From Nonomuraea aurantiaca (lineage in GTDB: Bacteria; Actinomycetota; Actinomycetes; Streptosporangiales; Streptosporangiaceae): a stretch of DNA of 64,000 nucleotides. A model generated the notes under the pieces. It was not told where the DNA came from and did not search any database. It saw nothing but the letters and a program-made list of their open reading frames with translations. Shown one piece after another: positions 15,844 through 23,307 of the stretch (its first letter is position 1; each line of letters starts with the position of its first letter). The stretch is from contig NZ_JAIWNB010000008.1 of the NCBI RefSeq assembly GCF_020215705.1, forward strand, positions 1 to 64,000, read 5' to 3'. Both the position numbers and the translations under genes were made by a program.

Positions 15844-16466
15844 GGATCCGACGGTAGGTCCTCCCGCCACGGGAGGTTCAAGAGGCTGCTCAGGCCAGGG
15901 TCGCGGATGTCGATCACGAACCGGTACCGCACGTCGGAGGCCAGGACGCGCTCGTACGCCTCGTTGATCTTGTCGGCCGGGATGACCTCGATCTCGGCCC
16001 CGAGGTGGTGCTGGGCGCAGAAGTCGAGCATTTCGTGGGTCTCACGGATGCCGCCGATCGCCGAACCGGCGAACGACCGGCGGCTCATGATGAGCGGGAA
16101 CACGTTGAGCGCCAGCGGTTCGGGCGGCGCGCCGACGTTGACCATGGTGCCGTCCACGGCCAGCAGCGACAGGTAGGCGTCGAGGTCGATCTTCGCGCTG
16201 ATGGTGTTCACGATGAGGTCGAAGGAGCCGGCGAGCTGCTCGAACGTCTGCGGGTCGCTCGTGGCGTAATAGTGGTCCGCGCCCAGGCGAAGGCCGTCGT
16301 CCTGCTTCTTCAGCGACTGCGACAGGACGGTCACCTCGGCGCCCAGCGCGTGCGCGAGCTTGACGGCCATGTGACCGAGCCCGCCGAGCCCGATGACCGC
16401 CACCTTCCTCGCCGGGGTGAGCGGCTCGGTCGCGGACGTGGCGGAGTAGGAGTTGACGGTGAGCAT
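15840..16466 (-). pseudogene. Zinc-type alcohol dehydrogenase with in-frame loss of the catalytic domain
   Basis: The frame starts with a good ribosome site (GGAG) and MLTVNSYSATSATEPL, the conserved start of YahK/AdhC-like zinc alcohol dehydrogenases. It then jumps directly to PARKVAVIGLGGLGHMAVKL, the Rossmann NADP-binding domain, and continues normally to the end. About 140 residues, including all zinc ligands and the catalytic Cys/His, are missing without breaking the frame. The 208-residue product may still fold as a cofactor-binding domain but cannot be a normal dehydrogenase. It overlaps the MerR start by four bases. A bona fide short variant is conceivable but less likely. Confidence 0.8.
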
Positions 16467-16728
16467 GTTCTTCTCCGTGCTGAAGCTTCTATGACTGACG
16501 GCGGCGCGTGCCGAGACCGCCGAAGCGAGCGTGTTCAGAGCTGTTCTTAGCTGCTCTGAGCAGGGAAAACATCTTTTTCCCTTATCCACTGTGCCACTGC
16601 CGAATGCCGCGCCGCAGGGCGGACTGCGGCGTTCAGGGGTGTGACAGGACCTCCAGGTGCCGGGTCGGTGACGCAGGTTTGGGCATCGGTTCTGCGGCAA
16701 TCGCCGTCATGACGAAGGAGGCAAGCCG

Positions 16729-17106
16729 ATGACCATGTGGACGAGCGACGAGCTCAGCAGGATCGAAGCAGCCGACGAGTTGCGGATCGAGCCCCGGCGC
16801 GGCGACGGCACGCTGGGCAAGCCGGTGCCGATCTGGGTCGTCCGCCATGGCGACCACCTCTATGTCCGCTCCTACAAGGCGGGCGCGGGAGCCTGGTTCC
16901 GTACGGTCCAGGAGACCCACGAAGGCCACATCCGGGCCGGTGGCGTCGACAAGGACGTCACCATCGAGGCGGAGACCGATCCTGGCATCGACGACCAGAT
17001 CGACGCCGCCTACCGCGCCAAGTACGGCCGCTACGGCGCGGCGTACATCGACACCATGGTGGCGCCCGAGGTGCGAGCGACGACCCGAAAGCTCGAGCCC
17101 CGCTGA
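16729..17106 (+). CDS. DUF2255-family protein
   Basis: This is a 125-residue cytoplasmic protein. The sequence LRIEPRRGDGTLGKPVPIWV, then VRHGDHLYVRSYKAGAGAWF, matches the DUF2255 (nitroreductase-deazaflavin-like split-barrel) pattern found widely in actinomycetes. Function is unknown; the fold suggests flavin or F420 binding. The ATG has AAGGAGG seven bases upstream. It lies directly before an LLM-type F420-dependent oxidoreductase in the same direction, which supports an F420-linked role, but this is inference. Confidence 0.82.
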   Translation: MTMWTSDELSRIEAADELRIEPRRGDGTLGKPVPIWVVRHGDHLYVRSYKAGAGAWFRTVQETHEGHIRAGGVDKDVTIEAETDPGIDDQIDAAYRAKYGRYGAAYIDTMVAPEVRATTRKLEPR

Positions 17107-17218
17107 ACCAGCTCGCCTGAACTCCTTGCCTTGACGCCGGTGGCAACGTTCTAAGGTGTCGGCGACAGGCGGGGATCGTCGCATGCCGATCTGCCGTGGG
17201 CAAACCGGAGGAATGACG

Positions 17219-18073
17219 ATGAAGTTCGGGATCAGCTACAACACGGCTTATTACGGCGTCGACCCCGAAAGGATCATGGCCTTCGCCCGGCATGCCGAGG
17301 ACAGCGGCTTCGAGTCGCTCTACCTGCCGGAGCACATCGCGCTGTATCCCGGCGCCACGGTCGGGACCATCGAGCTCCCGCCGTCACTGCCCTACGCCGA
17401 TCCGCTCGACTGCCTGAGCTTCGTCGCCGCGGCCACGGAGCGGATCCTGCTCGGGACGGGTGTGCTGCTGCTGCCGTACCACCATCCGGTGATCCTCGCC
17501 AAGCGGCTGGCGACGATCGATGTGCTGTCCAAGGGTCGGATGCGGCTGCTGACCGTGGGGCTCGGCTCCCTGCCCGGCGAGGCGCGGGCGGCGGGGGTCG
17601 ACTTCAGCACGCGTGGCCGGCGCGCCGACGAGGCGATCGATGTCATGCGCCTGCTCTGGGCCGGTGGCGAGGACGGCGTCAGCTTCGCGGGGGAGTTCTT
17701 CGCCTTCGACGACCTGTGCCAGTTCCCCAAGCCCTTCGGTGTCACCCACCTGCCGATCCACGTCGGCGGATCGAGCCGGGCGGCCGCCCGCCGCGCCGGG
17801 CGACGCGGCGACGGCTACTTTCCCGGCGGCGCGCTCGGTCCGGACGAGCGCGCGCTCCAGATGGACCTCGCCCGCTCGACCGCCGTCGAGGCCGGCCGCA
17901 GCCCCGAAGCGCTGGAATACACGCGATGGGGGTCGATCGACATGTCCGCCGAGCAGGTCGAAGCGCTCGCCGCGCAAGGCGTCACCCGTCTCGTCGTGAA
18001 CCCCACCGCCCCCGACCTGGACCGGCAACGCGATCAGATGTCCGCCTTCGCCCAGCGCTTCGCCCGCGGCTGA
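17219..18073 (+). CDS. LLM-class F420-dependent oxidoreductase
   Basis: This is a 284-residue luciferase-like TIM-barrel oxidoreductase that in actinomycetes normally uses F420. Signatures are MKFGISYNTAYYGVDPER, GFESLYLPEHI, ERILLGTGVLLLPYHHPVIL, KRLATIDVLSKGR and PIHVGGSSRAAARRAGRRGDG. The start ATG at 17219 has GGAGGA at an optimal distance; the ATG at 17213 abuts the ribosome site. The substrate is unknown. Its location beside the DUF2255 gene suggests a two-gene unit. Confidence 0.92.
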   Translation: MKFGISYNTAYYGVDPERIMAFARHAEDSGFESLYLPEHIALYPGATVGTIELPPSLPYADPLDCLSFVAAATERILLGTGVLLLPYHHPVILAKRLATIDVLSKGRMRLLTVGLGSLPGEARAAGVDFSTRGRRADEAIDVMRLLWAGGEDGVSFAGEFFAFDDLCQFPKPFGVTHLPIHVGGSSRAAARRAGRRGDGYFPGGALGPDERALQMDLARSTAVEAGRSPEALEYTRWGSIDMSAEQVEALAAQGVTRLVVNPTAPDLDRQRDQMSAFAQRFARG

Positions 18074-18262
18074 TGGCCGGTGCCCGCCGCGCCGCCGGGC
18101 TTATTCCCGCCGGCGCGGTTGTGCGCGCGCTGATGCGCTGACGGTCGAGTAGGCGACGGGTGGCGTGCACCCCGCCAGATGGCCGCGATAACACTCGACA
18201 TAGGCTGCTTCAGGAAAGACCTGCGCCAACCGCATCAGAGACAGACGGGGGGCGGTTGTCCC

Positions 18263-18952
18263 ATGGCGAAGCTACTTTTCGTGATGACCGGAACGGCGTA
18301 CTGGACGCTCAAGGACGGCACCAGACATGCGACGGGTTACTGGGCCGAGGAGTTCGCGGCCCCGTACAAGGCGCTCACCGAGGCCGGCCACGAGATCGTG
18401 GTCGCCACCCCCAACGGGGTGGTCCCGACCGTGGACATGATGAGTCTGCGCCCCGAAATGGCGGGTAGCGCGCAGATCGCGCTCGATCTGGAGGCGATCA
18501 TCCGCTCCGCGGAGGTGATGCGGCGGCCTATCCACTTGGCGAACGCCCGCCTGGAGGATTACGACGCCGTCTACTTCCCGGGCGGCCATGGCCCCATGGA
18601 GGACCTGTACATCAACGCGGACGCCGGCCGGTTGCTGACTGCGGCGCTCGCCTCCGGCAAGCCCCTCGCCATCGTCTGCCACGCCCCGGCCGCGATGCTG
18701 GCCACCAGGATCCACGGCGTGTCGCCCTTCGCCGGCTACCAGATCACCGCGTTCACCAACGAGGAAGAGCACGCGGTCGGGCTCGGCTCGAAGGCCCGCT
18801 GGCTGTTGGAGGACGAGCTCATCGACCTGGGCGTCGACTTCACCAAGGGCGAGATGTGGAAGCCCTATACGGTGGTTGACCGCACCCTGTTCACCGGCCA
18901 GAATCCCGCGTCGGCGGCCGTCCTGGCCGAACGGCTGCTCAAGGTCCTTTAG
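18263..18952 (+). CDS. Type 1 glutamine amidotransferase / DJ-1/PfpI family protein
   Basis: This 229-residue protein belongs to the DJ-1/ThiJ/PfpI superfamily (HchA-like deglycase, hydratase or protease). The acidic residue lies in TGYWAEEF, the oxyanion region in YFPGGHGPMED and the nucleophilic Cys in the elbow AIVCHAPAAM. ATG at 18263 follows a weak purine-rich stretch. The family detoxifies reactive aldehydes such as methylglyoxal or acts as a chaperone; which applies here is not visible. It lies tail to tail with an SDR remnant. Confidence 0.9.
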   Translation: MAKLLFVMTGTAYWTLKDGTRHATGYWAEEFAAPYKALTEAGHEIVVATPNGVVPTVDMMSLRPEMAGSAQIALDLEAIIRSAEVMRRPIHLANARLEDYDAVYFPGGHGPMEDLYINADAGRLLTAALASGKPLAIVCHAPAAMLATRIHGVSPFAGYQITAFTNEEEHAVGLGSKARWLLEDELIDLGVDFTKGEMWKPYTVVDRTLFTGQNPASAAVLAERLLKVL

Positions 18953-19197
18953 ACGCTGTTCCCGCGTTGCCGATCATCTCGAGGGACACCTGACGAGGCG
19001 GCCAGAAGAGTCGAGGTTGCCGCCCCCTGCGGGATGTCCTTGACCGTCACACCATCGCTGGAGTCGGGCTCGAATGATGCCGGTGGGGCGGTCACGTGCC
19101 GCGACAGGCCGGTGCTCCGGATACGGCCGGGGTTGAGCGCGTTGACCGTGATGCCGTTCTCGTCCCAGGCGACTTGTCCCGCGATGTGGACCAGCAC
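18949..19197 (-). pseudogene. SDR oxidoreductase remnant (both ends missing)
   Basis: An 82-residue frame contains ENGITVNALNPGRIRSTGL and then VKDIPQGAATSTLLAAS, typical of the C-terminal third of SDRs of the retinol-dehydrogenase-like type. The Rossmann and catalytic parts are absent. After LLAASSGV the sequence goes out of register into PRDDRQRGNSV and stops, so the native C-terminus is also gone. It runs divergently from the HxlR gene, which is the classical partner arrangement. The regulator has probably lost its target enzyme. Confidence 0.75.
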
Positions 19198-19214
19198 ACC
19201 CGATGGTCTCTTGC

Positions 19215-19229
19215 GGTTACTCAGAAACC
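19215..19229. promoter_or_regulatory. HxlR-type operator
   Basis: GGTTACTCAGAAACC has GGTT/AACC arms and resembles the GGTTACT-type sites seen between HxlR regulators and their divergent oxidoreductases. It lies about 57 bases upstream of the HxlR start and 18 bases from the SDR-remnant start, in the divergent promoter gap. Confidence 0.5.
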
Positions 19230-19285
19230 ATAGGAGAGTTTGCGCTGACGTGGCAGAACGAACTTTTCAGTGACCGGGGACCCAG

Positions 19286-19666
19286 ATGGCGACCAAGCAG
19301 CTCAAAGACTCGTCCGATGAAACGGATCTGAGGCGCGCGGACTCCCTCGCGCGGGAGATCTTCTCGGATGTCGCCAACAAGTGGGCGTTACTGATCATCG
19401 AGGCTCTCGGTGAGCGCACCCTGCGCTTCAGCGAACTGCGGGAGGAGGTCGAGGGCATCAGCCACAAGATGCTCACCCAGAACCTGCGCATGCTGGAGCG
19501 CAACGGCCTGGCCGAGCGAAAGGTGTACCCCACCGTGCCGCCGCGGGTCGAATACACGCTCACCCAGCCCGGCCAAGCCTTGCGCGCGACCGTCGACCTG
19601 ATCTGCGACTGGACCCACCAGCACTTCGGTCACATCGAAGCCGCCCGCCGCAGCTTCCACCCCTGA
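19286..19666 (+). CDS. HxlR-family transcriptional regulator
   Basis: This 126-residue regulator is a single winged helix-turn-helix of the HxlR/DUF24 type. It reads IFSDVANKWALLIIEALGER, FSELREEVEGISHKMLTQNL, RMLERNGLAERKVYPTVPPR and VEYTLTQPGQAL, the full family signature. Members sense electrophiles, quinones or disulfide stress, though no Cys is present near the N-terminus here, so a non-thiol signal is likely. It is divergent from the SDR remnant. Confidence 0.94.
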   Translation: MATKQLKDSSDETDLRRADSLAREIFSDVANKWALLIIEALGERTLRFSELREEVEGISHKMLTQNLRMLERNGLAERKVYPTVPPRVEYTLTQPGQALRATVDLICDWTHQHFGHIEAARRSFHP

Positions 19667-19757
19667 CAGCTCATTTCCCTTCAGGATGGGCGAGGTCATG
19701 GCACCGGCCGAATAATGCCGTGCGCCGCCGACCGCGGCTGAAGTAGCGTCGGCGGCC

Positions 19758-20270
19758 ATGACTCCTTCCCGCATCCGCCCTCCCTACGTAGCCGACGAGC
19801 GGACCCAGCTCATGGGCTGGTACGACATGCAGCGCGCGATCGTCCACTACAAGTGCGAAGGTCTGTCCGACGCGGACGCCCACCGATCCGTCCTGCCAGC
19901 CTCGCCCCTCATGACCATGGCCGGCGTGGTCTCCCACCTCCGCTGGACGGAGAAGATGTGGTTCGAGGTCATCTTCCTCGGCAGGCCCGCCACGGGCCCC
20001 CAGCTCGAGAACGAACCGGACGACGCCGACATGATGGTCGACGGCATCCCGCTCGCCCAGCTCCTGGAGGAGTACGAGCAGCAGTGCGCGGTGTCGAACG
20101 AGATCATCGCGGCTCATTCGCTCGAGGACGTGGGCAAGCATCCGGACTTCCGGGCCGCCGGTGCGAGCCTGCGGTGGGTCCTGATCCACATGGTCGAGGA
20201 GACCGCCCGGCACGCGGGCCACATGGACGCCATCAGGGAGCTCCTGGACGGCGAGAAGGGCTACTACTGA
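19758..20270 (+). CDS. DinB-family (DUF664) protein, probably mycothiol-dependent
   Basis: This 170-residue four-helix-bundle protein has the three metal-binding histidines of the family visible in VVSHLRWTEK, HMVEETARHAGH and near the C-terminus. Relatives are mycothiol-dependent transferases or isomerases (MST type) used in actinomycetes for detoxification. The opening PPYVADERTQLMGWYDMQRA is typical. It is not clearly part of an operon: HxlR is 90 bases upstream in the same direction, and a promoter separates it from the TetR gene. Confidence 0.9.
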   Translation: MTPSRIRPPYVADERTQLMGWYDMQRAIVHYKCEGLSDADAHRSVLPASPLMTMAGVVSHLRWTEKMWFEVIFLGRPATGPQLENEPDDADMMVDGIPLAQLLEEYEQQCAVSNEIIAAHSLEDVGKHPDFRAAGASLRWVLIHMVEETARHAGHMDAIRELLDGEKGYY

Positions 20271-20324
20271 CACGCCTCCGGAGGCTCGGCCGTCGACGGG
20301 AGGGCGACCGAGCCCGCTCGGCTG

Positions 20325-20353
20325 TTGACCTAGCGCTCGTTAGGGCATATATA
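20325..20353 (+). promoter_or_regulatory. Promoter of the TetR-P450 unit with operator in the spacer
   Basis: TTGACC (20325-20330), a 17-base spacer and TATATA (20348-20353) form a well-spaced housekeeping-type promoter. The spacer contains CTAGCGCTCGTTAG, a partly palindromic CTA/TAG-ended site like those of TetR repressors. It probably mediates autorepression of the gene at 20405. Confidence 0.65.
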
Positions 20354-20404
20354 TCGAGAGATAAACATATGTAGTGAACCCGATATCAGACGGGAGCACC
20401 CGCA

Positions 20405-21007
20405 GTGGCGCGTACCCAGGATCAGCGGCGAGCCGAGACCCGGGCCCGGCTGATCGACGCGGCCGCTGACCTGTTCGCCCGCAAGGGGTTCCACGCGGTG
20501 TCCGCCGAGGCGGTGGCCGACGCGGCCGATCGCACGACCGGCGCGCTGTACAACCACTTCGGGGGCAAGGAAGGGCTGCTGCTCGCGCTGCTGGAGGTGT
20601 GGAAGGACCAGGCCGCTGCCGAGTTGCTCGCCGGGTTCGAGGAGATCACCGAGCTCGACGACCGGCTGGCCGCCCTGTTCGAAGCGCTGACCCGTAAGGA
20701 CGAGGATCGCGGTGCGTCATGGCTCCTGCTGGAGCTGGAGCTGTGGCTGCACGGCGCGCGCGATCCCGTCATCGCCGAGCCACTGGCCAGGCGCTATGCC
20801 GACATCCGTGCCCGGCTCGCCGGCGGGCTGTCCGACTGGGCCGAGACGGCGGGCGTGCCGCCTCGCCGATCGCCGGAGCGGACGGCCACGGCCGTGCTCG
20901 GGGTGCTGATCGGCTGCGCGGTCCAGCATCGGCTCGATCCCGCCGCGGTCGAGGAGCGGGCCGTCGTGGAGAGCCTGCGCGACCTGCTCGGACTGCCCGA
21001 CCCCTGA
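20405..21007 (+). CDS. TetR-family transcriptional regulator
   Basis: This 200-residue repressor has a clear N-terminal helix-turn-helix (RARLIDAAADLFARKGFHAV, then VADAADRTTGALYNHFGGKE) and a helical ligand domain. GTG start at 20405, ten bases after GGGAG. It is followed by a cytochrome P450 in the same direction after 81 bases, so it likely controls itself and that enzyme from the promoter at 20325. Confidence 0.92.
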   Translation: MARTQDQRRAETRARLIDAAADLFARKGFHAVSAEAVADAADRTTGALYNHFGGKEGLLLALLEVWKDQAAAELLAGFEEITELDDRLAALFEALTRKDEDRGASWLLLELELWLHGARDPVIAEPLARRYADIRARLAGGLSDWAETAGVPPRRSPERTATAVLGVLIGCAVQHRLDPAAVEERAVVESLRDLLGLPDP

Positions 21008-21088
21008 GTCCTTCGACGTCCCGGGCCCCGGGCCGTTCCGACCGCTCGACCTGCTCGACTCCTAGATTCTCGCGCCGAAAGGGAGCCC

Positions 21089-22300
21089 ATGCGGATCAAC
21101 CTGCTCGAAGAAACGTGGGAACGCGAAGTTCCGCACGACCAGTTCGCCTACCTGCGCCGCCACGCGCCCGTCCACTGGCACGACGTCCCCGACGACACCG
21201 GCTTCTGGGCCGTCACGAAATATCCGGACATAAAGGCGATCAGCCGGGACGTACAGACCTGGTCGACCGAGATCGGGACCGCGTTCATCCGTACCCAGAC
21301 GCCGGAGTTCATCGAGATCGCCAGCATGATGCTGCTGAACATGGACCCGCCCAAGCAGACCCGCTACCGCCGGCTGGTGAGCGCGGGCTTCACGCCCAGG
21401 ACGATCGCCCGGCTCCGGGGCACCATCCAACGGCGGGCCGAGAAGATCGCGGAAGGCGTGCGGGAGCGGGACGGCGAGGTCGAGTTCGTGACCGACGTGG
21501 CCGAATATCTGCCGCTGCAGATGATCTGCGACCTCATCGGCGTCCCCGAGGAGGACCACCACCTGATCTTCGAGTGGTCCAACCGCATGGTCGGCTTCCA
21601 GGATCCCGACTTCCGCACGACGCCCGAGGACGGCGAGATCGCCGGGGCCGAGATCTTCTCCTACTGCGACGGCCTGGTCGACGACCGCCGCCGCAACCCG
21701 CGTGACGACATTCTCACCGCGCTGGTGGAGGCGGAGGTCGACGGCGACAGGCTGACCAGGGAAGAGATCGACTCCTTCTTCGTGATCCTCTGCGTCGCCG
21801 GGAACGAGACCACCCGCAACCTCATCGCCCACGCCATGAACGCCCTCATCCTCCATCCGGACAGCTACCGCGACCTGGCGGCCGGCCTCGACGACGAGGA
21901 CCTGTGGCGCAGCGCGACCGAGGAGTTCCTGCGCTGGGGCTCCTCGATCCACAACTTCCGGCGTACGGCCACCCGCGACACCGAACTCCGCGGCCAGAAG
22001 ATCGCCGAGGGGGAGAAGGTGGTGACGTTCTACATGTCCGGCAACCATGACGAGGACGTCTTCGCCGACCCGTACACCTTCGACATCCGCCGCAGCCCCA
22101 ACGACCACATGACGTTCGGCGGCGGCGGCCCGCACTTCTGCCTGGGCGCCAACCTGGCCCGGCAGCAGATCAACTGCATGATCAGAGAGCTGCTGCGCCG
22201 CTTCCCCGAGGCGGAGCACGCGGGGCCGGTCAGGCGGATGCGGTCGGATTTCATCAACGGCATCAAGCACATGCCGGTGCGCTTCTCCATGTCCGGCTGA
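21089..22300 (+). CDS. Cytochrome P450 (CYP125/142-like)
   Basis: This 403-residue soluble P450 monooxygenase has the oxygen-binding I-helix AGNETTRN (237-244), K-helix E279-x-x-R282 and the haem-thiolate loop FGGGGPHFCLG with Cys351. LNMDPPKQTRYRRLVSAGFT and the AGNETT variant resemble the steroid side-chain hydroxylating CYP125/CYP142 group; assignment to steroids is inference from motif style. No ferredoxin gene is adjacent. Start ATG has AAAGGGAG nine bases upstream. It is probably controlled by the TetR gene just upstream. Confidence 0.93.
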   Translation: MRINLLEETWEREVPHDQFAYLRRHAPVHWHDVPDDTGFWAVTKYPDIKAISRDVQTWSTEIGTAFIRTQTPEFIEIASMMLLNMDPPKQTRYRRLVSAGFTPRTIARLRGTIQRRAEKIAEGVRERDGEVEFVTDVAEYLPLQMICDLIGVPEEDHHLIFEWSNRMVGFQDPDFRTTPEDGEIAGAEIFSYCDGLVDDRRRNPRDDILTALVEAEVDGDRLTREEIDSFFVILCVAGNETTRNLIAHAMNALILHPDSYRDLAAGLDDEDLWRSATEEFLRWGSSIHNFRRTATRDTELRGQKIAEGEKVVTFYMSGNHDEDVFADPYTFDIRRSPNDHMTFGGGGPHFCLGANLARQQINCMIRELLRRFPEAEHAGPVRRMRSDFINGIKHMPVRFSMSG

Positions 22301-22355
22301 GAAAGCACCGGTTTCCGGACGTACGCGGCCCTGGCCGAGGGTGCGGAGCCTGCGG

Positions 22356-22928
22356 TCAGCGGCCGCCGAGGGCGTGCCAGATGAGGGCCGCGGTCCGCTC
22401 TGGCCAGTGGGGTGGTGGGGTGGGGTCGGCCAGCGCCCGGCCGTACCAGCTGCCCGTGCACATGGTGACGGCGATCTCCAGATCGGCATCGGCGTCGATG
22501 AGACCGCTCCGCTGTGCCGACTGGAGGATGGCGAGGATGCGGCGGCGCCGCGGTGCGACCACACGGGCGCGGTAACGGGCGAGCACCTCCGGTTCGGTGG
22601 TGTCCTGCAGCATGGTGCCGACGAGCGAGAGCCGGCCCGGCCTGGAGACGCCGCGCTGGAAGTCGGCCAGTTCGGCGACCAACGCGGCATAGGGATCCAT
22701 CGGCGGGTTCGCCTGCTTCTCCTCGATCATGCTCCCCACCGCGGCGGCGGCGAGCTCGGCCTTGCCCGGCCACCTGCGATACAGGGCCGGGCGGCTGGTG
22801 CCCGCCTCCTGGGCGACGGCGGCCAGCGACATGCGCTCATAGCCGTAGACGGCCAGATGGCGCCGGGCGACGGCCAGGATCCGGGCGTCGATGGTGGCGT
22901 CCCGTGTTCGCCCGGTCTTCCGTGTCAT
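22356..22928 (-). CDS. TetR-family transcriptional regulator
   Basis: This 190-residue regulator has an N-terminal helix-turn-helix (ARILAVARRHLAVYGYERMS, then VAQEAGTSRPALYRRWPGKA with the Y-R-R-W recognition end) and a C-terminal domain of the TetR_C_11-like type. ATG at 22928. It is divergent from the monooxygenase/CDGSH-globin operon and shares with it an intergenic region holding a perfect inverted repeat, so it most likely represses that operon. Confidence 0.92.
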   Translation of the reverse strand: MTRKTGRTRDATIDARILAVARRHLAVYGYERMSLAAVAQEAGTSRPALYRRWPGKAELAAAAVGSMIEEKQANPPMDPYAALVAELADFQRGVSRPGRLSLVGTMLQDTTEPEVLARYRARVVAPRRRRILAILQSAQRSGLIDADADLEIAVTMCTGSWYGRALADPTPPPHWPERTAALIWHALGGR

Positions 22929-22945
22929 GATCCCGCCACCTATTC

Positions 22946-22963
22946 CATTACAATGCTGTAATG
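22946..22963. promoter_or_regulatory. TetR operator in the divergent promoter
   Basis: CATTACA-ATGC-TGTAATG is a perfect seven-base inverted repeat with a four-base spacer, 18 bases upstream of the TetR start and 45 bases upstream of the monooxygenase start. Size and position are typical for a TetR dimer site controlling both directions. Confidence 0.75.
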
Positions 22964-23007
22964 TAACGAAAGTATCTCTTGCCTCACTCTATAAAGGGGC
23001 CTCCATC

Positions 23008-23307
23008 GTGGTCATCGAGTACATCCGATATACGGTTCCAGCTGATCGAGCCGACGAGTTCGAGCAGGCGTACAAGACGGCGTCGAGTGTGCTCGACGGC
23101 GACCCGCACTGCCTGGCTTACGAGATCGCCCGAGGCGTCGAGGAGCCCGAGCACTACACGGCGCGGATCGAATGGGACTCCGTCGAAGGACACGAGCAGG
23201 GTTTCCGCCGCAGCCGCAGGTTCGGTGAATTCTTCGCCGCGGTGAAGCCCTTCTTCTCCGGCATCGACGAGATGAAGCACTACGACGTCCGCTTCGGGTC
23301 CCGATGA
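23008..23307 (+). CDS. Antibiotic-biosynthesis-monooxygenase (ABM) domain protein
   Basis: This 99-residue single-domain protein of the dimeric alpha-beta barrel fold starts VVIEYIRYTVPADRADEFEQ and contains HYTARIEWDSVEGHEQGF. Relatives are cofactor-free quinol monooxygenases or haem-degrading enzymes. The GTG at 23008 has AAAGGGG eight bases upstream; earlier in-frame starts cross the operator. The stop overlaps the next start by ATGA. A quinone- or haem-linked role would fit its iron-sulfur/globin neighbour. Confidence 0.85.
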   Translation: MVIEYIRYTVPADRADEFEQAYKTASSVLDGDPHCLAYEIARGVEEPEHYTARIEWDSVEGHEQGFRRSRRFGEFFAAVKPFFSGIDEMKHYDVRFGSR

